NCBI GenBank assembly: GCA_024734495.1
Contig: JALMQS010000089.1
Location: 934,370 to 998,369, forward strand
DNA: 64,000 nt
Reading direction: 5' to 3'
Origin: Forficula auricularia
Lineage: Eukaryota; Arthropoda; Insecta; Dermaptera; Forficulidae
The notes under the pieces are model-generated. The model searched no databases. It was given only the letters and a program-made list of their open reading frames with translations, and was not told where the DNA came from. A program made the position numbers and the translations under genes. Positions 33,627 through 45,147 of the stretch are shown one piece after another (within the stretch, counting starts at the first letter, position 1; every line of letters starts with the position of its first letter).

Positions 33627-33682
33627 GAGAATTTTTTATTTGCTACTTTCATGTTCAAATACCAGCCAACGTACTTGATTAT

Positions 33683-34194
33683 TCTTATTATTATTAATAA
33701 GAACAATAAAATTTGAGATTTATGTTAAAATGCCATTCATAATGATGATTTTGAAGATTTTGATTTATATTTGTGCCAGTTAAATGGAAGGCATTGCAAT
33801 TGATATTGTTTAAATTGTTTAAAGTACCATTTATAATCTGAAATGAAATTAGAATCAAAGATATATAAATTACCCATAGAAATATTTTAGTGAATTTTTT
33901 TTTTAATTTATTTTAAAATAGTGAAGTTAAGTTAGTCCGAAATCTTGCAGTCTCATCTACAGTGTATGATTACACTTGGCTTATTTCCTTGAATTCTGAA
34001 ACATAGTGATTTTTCATATTTCAAATGATGCCATTTGAAGAGATCAAAATATCGTTTATTTAGCGTTATTGAGTATCAGCATTTTAAAATCAAGTTTATT
34101 ATACTCGATTAAAATTTTCTAAATTATAATTAAGGGGAGTTTTTTTATTGAGTTTCACAGAAATGAAAGATTTAAAAAGTTGTTATAAACCTCA
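33683..34194. other. No feature seen
   Basis: AT-rich; no gene or repeat end recognised. Confidence 0.5.
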
Positions 34195-35412
34195 ATATAT
34201 TTATTTTATTTATTTATTTATTAAAAACATTGTATCTATAGGGCCATCTAGCCTATTTAATGTACAATTTTCGGCCAATTCAAATACATACATAAATATT
34301 AATATAATACAAAACAAATACGGAAAAACAAATATAAAAGCAAGAAAAATTCAAAAAGTAAAACATATGGTACATAATAATTAAATGAAACATAAATATT
34401 AAAAATACAATATATATAGGAGAGTAAAAAAATAATAATGTCAACATATAGGATACAAAAACAGAAAATAGAAATAAAATATTAAGCTAGGTGCTTGCGA
34501 AGTTCTTCCTCGAATGCTTCAGGACGCCCAATCTTCCTTACGTTGAGTGGCCGTGAGTTCCAGACCTTGGTCGCCGTAACCTCAAATGAGTCCGCCATAA
34601 TTCTGCTTCTATGTGGTGCTTAGAAAAGCTTAGGTAGCTTAGAAAACAGGAAGTTGCTATTGAAGACATATGTATGGAGCATAGCCATGTATGATGTGAA
34701 ACCTGGACAATTAGAGAAGCGGAGAGAAAGAGATTAGAGGCTTTCGAAATGTGGTGCTACAGAAGAATGATGAATATCAAATGGATGGATAAAATTACAA
34801 ATGAAGAAGTTCTTGGAAGAATCGGAGAAAGAAGAACCTTGTGGAAGAGTCTGAAGAAGAGAAGAGGTCCGATGATGGGGCACACACTGAGACATGGGGG
34901 ATTGCTTAGGGATATCATGGAGGGGAGGTGGGAAAGAAAAGGGGAAGGGGAAGACCCAGATTAGAATATTTCAACCAAATAATTGGGGATATGGGATGCC
35001 AGACATTTAGAGAGGTCAAACAGCTGGCGGGGGACAGAGTCGAGTGGAGACGGATTGTTGCATCAAACCAGTCTTAGGACTGTATACTCAATGATGATGA
35101 TGATGTGGTGGACAGACCAGCGCGCGCGCACGTATTGACGGACCACAGGCCAGCATCCGACTGAGATAGTCAGACCCACGACCCAAGAGAACCCCGTGCA
35201 CAAACTTAGCATATTTGTACTTTCGGAAGCCACCGAAGTTCATCCCCAGGATCTTGGATGAATACTTAGATACGCTTGCTCTGGGCTCAAGTTGGTAAAT
35301 GTACCTGGCACAGGCGTTGAAAGCAACAGAAAGACGTTGTCTGCTTCTGCTATCTAGATTGAAATAGATGGAGTCGCAATAAAGGAAGTGGGGAAGCACG
35401 ATGGCCACAATA
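34195..35412 (-). pseudogene. LINE reverse-transcriptase tail, interrupted by an RTE insertion
   Basis: On the - strand the remnant starts at ~35412 with VAIVLPHFLYCDSIYFNLDS, then RLSVAFNACARYIY and FVHGVLLGRGSDYLSR, the usual post-palm region of a Jockey/CR1-like LINE. The frame is broken at PPH by another element (34619..35100). It continues in frame as RSRIMADSFEVTATKVWNSR and ends EELRKHLA-stop at ~34484. A 3' UTR follows and ends in AATAAATAAATA-type repeats near 34195-34225. It is 5'-truncated. Confidence 0.8.
34619..35100 (+). pseudogene. RTE-like LINE 3' fragment
   Basis: The encoded tail reads CETWTIREAERKRLEAFEMW (~34701-34750), then CYRRMMNIKW, DKITNEEVLGRIGERR and GHTLRHGG, with a frameshift near 34945 into the final VKQLAGDRVEWRRIV. 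It ends in (TGA)n at 35089-35103, the microsatellite-type 3' end seen in RTE-clade elements. It lies between copies of ATGTGGTG (~34612 and ~35102), a target duplication. Only the last ~150 codons remain. Confidence 0.8.
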
Positions 35413-35924
35413 ATATTTCTTTATATATATAACTTTTCTGGAGTACATTGATTGTGAAACTTAATAAAAACTCCTCTAGAATTTATTTATATGTATAATG
35501 TTTCACTAAACCAACACTGCACTCCCTTAATTTGAAATTTTCCATCTGTGCATATTCATGTCAGAATGATCTCATATATAGGTCGAAAATTCTCCGAATG
35601 CAAATTTGCCACTTGAAATCGACTCTCTTCTGAGATTAAATTAAAAATTAAGATATTTCAATTAAAATTCTTTTTATTCTGAAGTTATTGAAGTGAAACT
35701 TCTTTAGAGACGTATCTGTTTGATTTTTGTCTGTAACAATAAAGGGGAAATGACTCAATAGAGGAGAAACAATTTTTGTAAAACCCAGTTATACAGTATA
35801 GTTCATGCGAAATATAATTTATTAAAATTAGGAAATTTAAATTATTATTTTAAAACCCACTAATATTTTATGACAAATACAATTTATTAAAATTAGTAAA
35901 TTTAATTTCTTGATTAATGAGAAA

Positions 35925-36628
35925 CCAATCGACTTGATTGGGGAATAATGGAATTGAAATAATTATCGGAAAAGAGTTTTTTTTATCTAATTAGATTTTT
36001 CCTCTTATTAAAAACAAGGACTAAAGATGAATAAGGACACTCGATGGTGGAGAAGTAATTTCGGAATCGAAGCAAAAATACAATGTATACATTAATTAAT
36101 GTCAAATAATTGGTTTAATAAAATTATTAAAAAAGAATTTCTTGATTGGGAATGATTGGAGGTGGGAAGACCAATCGACTTGATTGGGGAATAATGGAAT
36201 TGAAATAATTATCGGAAAAGAGTTTTTTTTATCTAATTGAGATTTTTCCTCTTATTAAAAACAAGGACTAAAGATGAATAAGGACACTCGATGGTGGAGA
36301 AGTGATCTCCGGAATCGAAGCAAAAAATACAATGTATAGATTAATTAATGTAAAATAATAGGTTTAATAAAATTTATAAAAAAAAAAAAAAAAAAATTTC
36401 TTGATTGATTGGGAATAAGGAGGAACAATATGGAATTGGAATAATTATCGGAAAATAGGTTTTTTTTATTTAATTAGTTTTTTCCTCTTATTAAAAACAA
36501 AGACTAAAAAGATGATCAAGGACAGTCGATGGTGGGGAAGTAATCTCCGAAGTCGAAGCTCAAATAAAATGTATACGTTAATCCATGTAAAATAATTGGT
36601 TTAATAAAATTTATAAAAAAAAATTCTT
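35925..36628 (+). repeat. R7 tandem array, three units
   Basis: Three units in the same orientation as 31540..32245, each with ATTATCGGAAAAGAG, AAAACAAGGACTAAA and the hairpin block (e.g. CAGTCGATGGTGGGGA with TCTCCGAAGTCGAAGC). Stem changes are partly compensatory. Units are separated by poly-A/T runs. Confidence 0.85.
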
Positions 36629-36639
36629 GATTAGTTTTT

Positions 36640-36830
36640 GAGAATTTTTTATTTATATATATATCTACCCAGGAACGTTTCGACATTTTCATATATGTCA
36701 TCATCAGCCTAAAACATTTCAATCATTACACAATTTATATATGTACAATGACAATTTCTCATCACACAACAACAACTCAAAAATAACATGTGTCCTCAAG
36801 AAGTTTGGTTATATATATATATATATATTA
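36640..36830 (-). mobile_element. Penelope-like terminal fragment
   Basis: An isolated end with a hammerhead motif, flanked by TATATATATA on both sides. No coding sequence remains. Confidence 0.55.
36665..36716 (-). ncRNA. Hammerhead ribozyme motif HHR6
   Basis: On the - strand: CTGATGA, stem II GACAT/ATGTC with an A/T loop, GAAAC, then a GTT triplet. Stem I pairs TTAGG with CCTGG (two G-T wobbles). Stem III is minimal. The core is intact. Confidence 0.7.
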
Positions 36831-36930
36831 GTAAATTTAATTTATTATTTTAATACCTACTAATATTGTATGACAAATAAAATTTATTAAAATTAGGAAA
36901 TTTAATTTATTTATTTAGCTGTTATTAGTA

Positions 36931-37477
36931 TTTAACGGCCAAAATGTTATCCCGCTTAAAACATCACACTCAGAGACATTTCTATTGAGCTTAAAAAAAT
37001 TGTATGTAGACTTTTAATTATTTTTTGGAGGTGTTAGATATAAATATATTTATGTTATGTTTTTTTTTAATTATATTATTATTAGGTATATTTAATTTTT
37101 AGTTTTGTATTTTTATTGAGGATTTCTCAATAATAACACATATTTTTATATCTAGCTTAAGTTTTAAAACTTTATTTTTAGTAGCCTTTTGAGATAATGC
37201 TATCAGAAACTGAAAAGTCGACCGATGAATGAAATTTAAATTTGAATTGTAGGATTTAGTGTGATATTCCACTTATGAAATATAGTAATATGAAAATGAA
37301 AATAATAAGTAGAGAAGCCATCTTTAAGAAATGATTAATTAAGATTTAAGATTTCGTTTTAAAAACCAACGAGAGTTTTTAGCATAGCTTAGGCTTGATG
37401 GTTGCGTTGTTTTAGGGGTTAAATAATTTCTCCTAAAATGAAATTTTACCCATGAAAAAATTTTTAAGAAAAAATTA
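36931..37477. other. No feature seen
   Basis: AT-rich; nothing recognised. Confidence 0.5.
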
Positions 37478-38073
37478 AAACCGACTTCAAAAAATGAAAT
37501 GCAACAAATAAAATACACTAAAAGATATAAAATAATTATTATCTTATTTAGTTACAACTAAACGACGAAATATTAACACGAAATTACTTTTTGAAGTCGG
37601 TGCCAAACATATACCTTTTATGAATCGCACTCGACGGATCTATAGTACGTTTGGAGGATATGCTCGCTTATAGGTATAGTTTGTTTGGTACCGAATTCAA
37701 AAAGTAATTTCGTGTTAATATTTCGTCGTTTAGTTGTAACTAAATAAGATAATAGTTATTTTATAACTTTTAGTGTATTTTATTTGTTGCATTTAATTTT
37801 TTGAAGTCGGTTTTTATTTTTTTCTTAAAAATTTTTATTTTCTCTTTTTAGTGATGTTATTAATAGTGATCATATCATCAGAACTTGACCAAATTAATAT
37901 GACACCATCCCTAAGACACCCCTTTCGGATAAAAAAAGAACCATCGAAATCGGTTCATAAACAAAGAGGTTAGGTCTAAACAAACCTAATAAAAAAGGTC
38001 TAATACCTATGAAAAAAAATCGAAAAAAAAATCAGTCGAATAGAGAACCTCCTCCTTTTTTGAAGTCGGTTAA
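37478..38073 (-). mobile_element. R4 element, copy 2
   Basis: An inverted copy from ACCGACTTCAAAAAATGAAA to CTTTTTTGAAGTCGG, with the central hairpin module (AACGACGAAATATTAACA ... TGTTAATATTTCGTCG) and the ATCGAAATCGGTTCATAAAC block. Confidence 0.75.
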
Positions 38074-38532
38074 AAATAGAGAACTTTTAATTTTATAAAA
38101 AAAGAGAGGTTAGCCGTACCTGGAAAACAAATAATATGCAACAGGCATCTTGTATAATTCTTTTAAGGAAAAAGAAGAAAAAGATTAATGAGATATTTTA
38201 GAATATTTTTTTCATTTATTTTCTCCTTTTAAAAAAGAATTTAAAATCTAAAATATTGCTTGTTTTGTATATGATTAATGATTAGTCTGACTACCATCAG
38301 TGGCATTATAAGATAACAGTGGAAAGTGCAATTTATTTTAGAATTCCTGAAATTAATTAGAAGAATTCAAGAGTGCAAATGATGAAAAATATGAGGAAAT
38401 AAAATTGGAACTAAAACATTATTATAATATTTTGAAAAACAAAAGAAAGCTGTACTTTATATAGTTGCATTCATTTACTCTTGAGACTAATAACAAAACT
38501 ATGTTTTCAAGCCTCTATACTTTTTAAATGAT
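38074..38532. other. No feature seen
   Basis: AT-rich; nothing recognised. Confidence 0.5.
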
Positions 38533-39193
38533 AGTACCTGCAACACCGAGCGATGCTCGGTAATTTGTTGATTCAGTTAAAATAAATATATTAATATTAT
38601 TTTTAATTTTAAATTCAGTTAAAAAAGCCGATTTTTATTTGCAGCCAAAATAAAATAAAATTTAATTTATATTTTTACCAACGTTTACACCCGCTATGGC
38701 CATCATCTCTGGGCACAAAGTTTTGAATGTAATTGCAATTAAAAATAATATTAATATACACCGAATTTCTTTTGTTGACCATTTTAAATCCTGAAGAAGG
38801 AGGCACGATTCTTCGAATTGTCGGATTTTTTAAGAGAATGAAATTGATATTCTAATAAATTATTTTATAGAAAAATACCTTTAATTAATTAAATTGACAA
38901 ATTCCAATGTATAATATAATTTGTAATGATCTTTTAGTGGAATTTAAAATAAAAAAATCAATTAATTTTATTAAAAGAAAATTTAAAAAAATGTAATTAT
39001 AAATTTTTATTTAAATAACCACCTGTGAATAATTATTTTAATTAACAAAAAATTCATCCAAAACAACTTAGCCAAAGATGAGACCGTGACAGATCAAATT
39101 GACAACCCAAAAACCCCCTTACCGTTTTCGAGAAACCGAGTCTATATATATATACAAGAATTGCTCGTTTAATATAATAAGATAAGATAAGAT
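38533..39193 (-). mobile_element. Rolling-circle-like element F, apparently complete
   Basis: On the - strand it starts ATCTTATCTTATCTTATTAT and AACGAGCAATTCTTG. It ends with a perfect hairpin ACCGAGC-ATC-GCTCGGT followed by GTTGCAGGTACTAT. At ~660 bp it is the cleanest full copy and defines the family. It has no coding sequence and is presumably mobilised by an autonomous rolling-circle relative. Confidence 0.7.
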
Positions 39194-40264
39194 TAATATC
39201 AATCCATAGAGGTCAACTCCCTATAAGATTAAATTTCTCTCTTTGTATGGTGAATTCTTAGGTCTTTGATGGTGAAGACATTGGTATTTCAATGCTCGTC
39301 GTCGGGTTGCGTTCATCCTACTTGTATTAATTAATTAGAAAGGCTTACAAATCGGAATTGAAAGGTGCAATCACATAGTAATGGTCTATCGCCAATATAG
39401 GCATAAACTGGCCTACTAGTATATCATCTCTATAAATCATAATAAATAGTTACATGATATTTCACTCTCAATTTTCTAAATAAAGTCATTTTTTAAATGA
39501 CTAGTTTTAAAATACTCGAACAGAAAAAGGGTTTTCAGGTGGAGGGGGTATAATTTTATGAGGAAGGTTAAATATTATAAGATTAAAGTAGCTTTTGGAG
39601 ACGGACTGATACACTAAATTCTGCTGAGAATGAAATATTGTATATTATTGTTACTGCCACTGAGAGAGGACACAGAGGGGGATGTCACATTGGATTTCCT
39701 TTAAAACCCCGAAGAAGGAAGGAATAAACCTGTGAAAAAGAAGGCGAATGATTATGCTTTTTCAGGGGTGCTCGTGCGTCATATTTTTATAATATCTTAA
39801 CTATTAAGATATCAGTAGTTGAGGAAAATCTAAGTCGTTTTATGATAAAAAGACATTCATTTGATATTAAGAGATACAGGATTTACACTTCAAATTGAAC
39901 ATTTTACAAATCAAATTAAACATTTTACAAATCAAATTGAACATTTTAATATATTTTGAAAAAAAATTAATATACCTACCTACATAAGATAACGTCAGTA
40001 ACTGCACCAAAAGAACGTTTATAAATTAAATTTACGTACATACATATGAATTTATGTATCTTTTTATTTAAATGTACATAGGTACATACATGTTCAGGGA
40101 AGTTTTTAAAAACTAACCTTAATTATGCAATACATACCTACTACTTACTACATAGATATTATAAAATATAGAATAGAATAAAATAAATCACTAAAGTATA
40201 TAAATTATTTGGACTAAATGCATAAAATTTGGAATGATTTCGATATACGTATATTTATTACAAA
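39194..40264. other. No feature seen
   Basis: AT-rich intronic sequence with direct repeats of the type AAATCAAATTGAACATTTTA near 39900. There is no long open frame. Confidence 0.5.
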
Positions 40265-42009
40265 CTAGCTTCAAGGCCCGCCGAAGGCTTCGCCTCCTGG
40301 ACCCCCACGTTGGTGTTTTATTGATGTTTTATACACGTGTAAAGAGCACTTTCAAATATCAACTCTTGTGAATTAATTGTAATAGATTGATGAAGAGGAC
40401 AAAGTATATCTCTTTATGAATTAATTTAAAAAATTTATTTTTCCAGCAAAAGACAATATTTTATTGTCCCCTTCTGCTACTCAATTATTCGGCAAAAAGA
40501 ACCTTTCAACTTAAATTAAAATAAAGTTTTTGTCTTGTAAAAATTCAATAAATAAGGTAAAAATCGTCATTTGGGGAGAATTATCCTATTAAAAAATTAA
40601 AAATAATAAACTTTTAAAGTTTATTATTAGATTATAGAAAATTCAGATTTAATTAGGCTCAAAATATGTTTTTAATAATTTCAATAGGCTGAAATTTCCT
40701 AGATTTCAAAACAATATAAAAATGGGTTTACAAATGATTTTGTTTTCTTTAAAGAATTCTACGGGCTAATTGAATTTTTGGTTTTAATCTTTAAAATATA
40801 TTTTTATAGAAATTCCAAAAGCTAATGAATTCCTTTCAGTTACTTTAGTTAGTATAGTTTCAATAATCCTTTATAATTAACTTTGAAATAAATAAATAAT
40901 ATTGAAATGAATGAATGAGCTCGAATACAAAAGCCAAAAGGCTTAGTTCTTTTTGAAATGGCTGAGGATCTTAAATACAATAGAAAAAGGATGAGGTGAG
41001 ATTCCCAAGGGTATTTTTAAGAAAAATTATTTTAAAATAACATATTTTATTTTAAATTAAATATTTTTCATCTATATATATAATCAAAAGCTTGCCTCGA
41101 AATTTTTTATTTTTAACCGACTTCAAAACAACTAAACGACGAAATATTAACATGAAATTACTTTTTGTAGTCGGTGACAAACATATACCTTTCATGAATC
41201 GCACTCGACGGATCTTACTTAGTACGTTTGGAGGATATGCTTGCTTATAGGTACAGTTTGTTTTGTACCGACTTCAAAAAGTAATTTCATGTTAATATTT
41301 CGTCGTTTAGTTTTAACTAAATAAGATAATAATTATTTTATACCTTTTAGTGTATTTTATTTGTTGCATTTAATTTTTTGAAGTTGGTTTTATTTTTTTC
41401 TTAAAAATTATTTTTATTTTCCTCTTTTTTAGTGATGTTATTAATAGTGATCATATCTTCAGAACTTGACCAAATTAATATGACACCATCCCTAAGATAC
41501 CCCCTTTCCAATAAAAAAAGGATCATCGAAATCGGTTCATAAACAAAGAAGTTAGGCCTAAACAAACCTAACAAAAAAGGTCTAATACCTATGAAAAAAA
41601 ATGGGAGCAATCGAAAGGTGGACTGAACCCAATGCGAATTTTTTTTTCAAAATCGGTTCACAATTGGCGGAGATATGAGGTAACATAGGCACAAAAAAAA
41701 ATTCAGTCGAATAGAGAACCTCCTCCTTTTTTGAAGTCGGTTAAAAAATAGATAGTTTTTTAAATCTTTGTTGCATTTTTTTTTTGCTAGTTTAGTTCTT
41801 TTATTGTTTGGCAAGCTATGTTGGCTAGCCTGAACTCTTTTTAGTTTTTCCTGAATTTTCCAATTTTCCGGGCAACTTTTCAAATTTTTTTTTACGGATT
41901 AACCTGAATTGGACTATTACGAACATTTAAAAAAAAAACATTAGCCAAATCGGTCCAGGCATTTGAGACTGCGCTACAAAGAAAAAGAAATTCATTTTAA
42001 TTATATAGA
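40265..42009 (-). mobile_element. Complete non-autonomous Helitron
   Basis: On the - strand it begins TCTATATAATTAAAATG (42009), preceded by A, and ends GGCGGGCCTTGAAGCTAG (40265), followed by T. This is the A/T insertion context and CTAG terminus expected of Helitrons. A GC-rich hairpin (GGCGAAGCCTTCGGCG) lies just before the 3' end. The 1,745-bp interior has no helicase frame and carries an R4 copy (41116..41743). Confidence 0.85.
41116..41743 (-). mobile_element. R4 element, copy 3 (inside the Helitron)
   Basis: A copy bounded by ACCGACTTCAAAA and TTTTTTGAAGTCGG, missing ~70 bases of the first arm compared with copy 2. Confidence 0.75.
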
Positions 42010-42589
42010 TAAAATATCTTTGAGATGAATAAGAGCACATTAAAAAGGCTCAACTCTATCAAAATATTTATTATAATCAAATCGTTTTTTCAGTGTGGCC
42101 GCGAAGACATTTGGATTGTAAGAGGGGGAGAAACGAATGGGATCTAATATAATCCAGAACTGACTACAAAAATCACTACTGTAAAATTGCGACAACATTT
42201 TAAAATATTCTTGTCATCAATTTTTAATTCATCTCATTATATTGATTTTACTATTAACAAAAATATATCTAATCCTATGTTTAAAAGGGATGATAATACA
42301 TCAATTTTCTATCAAATTTTAGTTTATCTCGTTTTATCGTATTTAGGCGACTAAAATTAAAAGTGTGGGCACCTTTAGCTAAAAATTGAAATAAAATAAG
42401 AACTTTCTTCTCTTTTTGACTTTGTATATGAATGAAAATAGATTCGGTAGGTAGTGAAGAAAAAGTTAAGCCCAACAAAAACATTCTGTCAAATTAAAAA
42501 AAAAAACTAAAAAACACGCTTCTAAAAAGTACAAAATAATGTAATAAACATAAAGTGTGGGGCGCAGATACATGTACTTTTAATTAAAT
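42010..42589. other. No supported gene
   Basis: AT-rich. Bases 42507-42535 are the inverted match of window bases 1-29. Confidence 0.5.
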
Positions 42590-42732
42590 TCTAAAAAGTA
42601 GTGAAATCTAATGTCCAGCCAAGTCAAAATCGCCAAGAATAGTTAAGTTGAGAGATTTACCTACTATTTTCTCAACTTAATTATTCTTGGCGAATTTTAC
42701 TTGGCTGCACATTAGATTTCACTACTTTTTAG
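42590..42732. repeat. ~143-bp palindrome
   Basis: Inverted arms of ~60 bp from CTAAAAAGTAGTGAAATCTA to its complement, with ~15 unpaired bases in the middle (AGAGATTTACCTACTAT). No coding sequence. Confidence 0.9.
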
Positions 42733-42789
42733 AACTTGGCATGTTTTTTCAGAGAATGTTTTGGTTGGGATTTCTCGGCTTTTTGTAAG

Positions 42790-42975
42790 CTATGAGGAAG
42801 CCCGTTGGTCCAAAGGGCTAGAATTTTTATTTTTTGACCCCCCCCCCCCCATTTTGGGTGTTAATTTTAGAAATATCCTTCAGGGGGCCCACAGAATATG
42901 TATGCAAAATTTGATTGGGTTTGGTCCAACGGGCTAGAATTTTCATTTTTGACCCTCCCCCTGATTTTGAAGTGG
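42790..42975. repeat. Two ~110-bp modules shared with R1 and R2
   Basis: Two copies of GGTCCAAMGGGCTAGAATTT ... TTTTTGACCC, each followed by a poly-C tract and CAGAATATGTATGCAAAATT. The module occurs outside any R1 or R2 ends here. Confidence 0.7.
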
Positions 42976-43133
42976 TTGAAAGATAGAAAGTTTGGATTTT
43001 TGGAATTTTTCCTTTGTTTGTATCACAAACTCTACTAGCAGGCGAAATTTCATGGTGCTGGAATGTTTGGAAGTACCCTATAGGTTTTGATGACCTGTCT
43101 GTGAGTGAGTGAGTGCCAAAATTAGCTATTTTT

Positions 43134-43951
43134 AACCGACTTTGAAAAAAAGGAGGTTATCAATTCAACGGAATGTAGGTTGTTTTTTGTTTGAACATTT
43201 ATTTCTCTTTACCATGTGGACCAATTTGGATGATTTTTTTGAATTGGGTTCAGTCTACTACCCGATTGGTCCCGTTTTTTTCATTGGTATTGGACTTTTT
43301 TGTTATCTATGTACACGCAAAACTTCTTTGTTAATGGATCGATTTCGATGATTATTTTTTTATTGGAAAAGGAGTGCCTTAGGTACCACATTAATTTGGT
43401 CAAATTCTGATGATGTTTGTTCGTCAATTTCTCTTTCCCATGTGGACCGATTTCGATTATTTTTTGCATTGGGTTCAGTCTAAGGGCTGATTGGTCCCGG
43501 ATAAATTTCATTGGTATTGGACCTTTTTTGTTATGTATGGTCACGCATAACTTCTTTGTTTATTGTCCAATTTCAATGATTTTTTTTATTGGAAAGGGGG
43601 TACCTTGGGGTGGAACCATATTAATTTGGTCAAGTTCTGATAATATAACCAATGATAAAATAACGAAAATCTCCAATTCTTATGAGCAAATAATCGAAAT
43701 TATAATAAATAAAACTTTTTTATATATATATAAAAGAAAGAATCTTAAAACGTTCATTTAAAACCAACTATCGATTCATAAAATGTATATATTTGACACC
43801 GACTTCAAAAAGTGATTTCATGTTACAATATAATTGTAATTGTTTAGTTGTAACTAAATTAGATAATTATTTTATACCTTTTAGTGTATTTTATTTTATT
43901 TTTTAGTTCTTATTATTTTAATTGTTGCATTTAATTTTTTTGAAGTCGGTT
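43134..43951 (+). mobile_element. R4 element, copy 4 (divergent, extended)
   Basis: It starts ACCGACTTTGAAAAAAAGG and ends TTTTTTTGAAGTCGGT, with two diverged copies of the ATGTGGACCGATTTCGATTA block. Open frames inside follow the repeat sequence and have no protein motif. Confidence 0.65.
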
Positions 43952-44744
43952 TTTTTTCTCAGGTCAATATTTCAGAATCTATTTAAGCTATATTATTGAA
44001 ATTTTGTACTCTCTTCAAGATGGATTACATAACTACATGTATATAATTTCAGCTCTGAATTTCAAATGGGTTCCGAGCTGCAGGGGGGTCGAAATTGTCT
44101 CGAAATGATTCGTGTCAATAGTGTACATCGTGTACGGCCAAGCCAATGCTCGAACTTGGCCTGCGGACGCTGTGCGGTTTGATTTATACTTTTTAGAGTA
44201 ATTTTAAACAAAAAGGTTATTTTGTTTTCTAATTAAGATATTTTTATTTACATATAAATTCAAAATAAAATAAAATGTGTATTTATTTATTAGAAAGACA
44301 CCATAAACTACTACATGATACTCTGATGTAATGGCGTGGATAATCATCTATCTTTATCAATATTATAATATTTGCATATATTGAGACACATACACACACA
44401 TATATATATATATATATATATTCTACTATTTATTGTAAAAGAATATTCTATTTTTTGCAAACCTATTAATACATATTTATAAGACAAATATAAATTCAAG
44501 TATTTTTTTATTTCATAAATTAAAATTTTATAGTATAAAATTAGATCAGATTTATACCCTCTATTTAATACAAAAGTAACCTTGGTTAATAGTATAAGTA
44601 TCATAATGAGAAATCACCTCGATCCGCTCATACTCTATCATAATTATTATGCAGTATGGAAAGTATTTTATAATCGGGAAGGAAAGAAATGAGTGTTTTT
44701 GCTTGATTTTTCGAAAATATCAACACAACGGCTGAAATTAATGA
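43952..44744. other. No supported gene; possible hairpin
   Basis: 44134-44160 forms GGCCAAG-12 nt-CTTGGCC in a short GC-rich patch, and 44391-44422 is a CA/TA microsatellite. Otherwise AT-rich and unrecognised. Confidence 0.4.
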
Positions 44745-45147
44745 GTGAACTATTTACATGTATACATTGTATTTGAGCTTCGACTTCGGAGATTACTTCC
44801 CCACTATCGACTGTCATTGATCTTCTTGAGCTTGTCAACATCTTTTTAGTCCTTGTTTTTAATAAGAGGAAAAAACTAATTAAATAAAAAAACCTCTTTT
44901 CCGATAATACAATCCTCCTTCAATGAGTGCTATATTAAACCAATTATTTTACATGAATTTATGCATACATTGTTTTTGAGCTTCGATTCCGGAGATTACT
45001 TCTCCACCATCGACTGTCCTTGGTCATCTTTTAGTCCTTGTTTTTAATAAGAGGAAAAAACTAATTAAAGAAAAAACCTCTTTTCCGAAAATTATTTCAA
45101 TTCCATTGATCCAGTCCCGTCAATGAGTGAACTTTTTATTTTTTTTA

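Larger units (their letters stand above)
33148..33682. mobile_element. Head-to-head Penelope-like ends (535-bp palindrome)
   Basis: The arms 33148-33408 and 33422-33682 are near-perfect inverted copies, from AATCAAGTATGTTGG to CCAACGTACTTGATT, centred at AGTAGATCTAATTA. Each arm carries a hammerhead core. No coding sequence lies between them, so this is a pair of inverted terminal repeats without an element body. Confidence 0.85.
35688..36930 (+). mobile_element. Family R8 fragments around an array and a Penelope end
   Basis: 35688-35925 carries the R8 start (GTGAAACTTCTTTAGAGACG, AACAATAAAGGGGAAATGAC). 36832-36930 carries internal R8 repeats (TGACAAATAAAATTTATTAA). Between them lie the R7 array (35925..36628) and a Penelope-like end (36640..36830). 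Confidence 0.5.

Noticed and set aside
43142..43761. Hydrophobic open frames in the R4 repeat
   Set aside because: They coincide with the non-coding repeat and reappear in other R4 copies with shifts.
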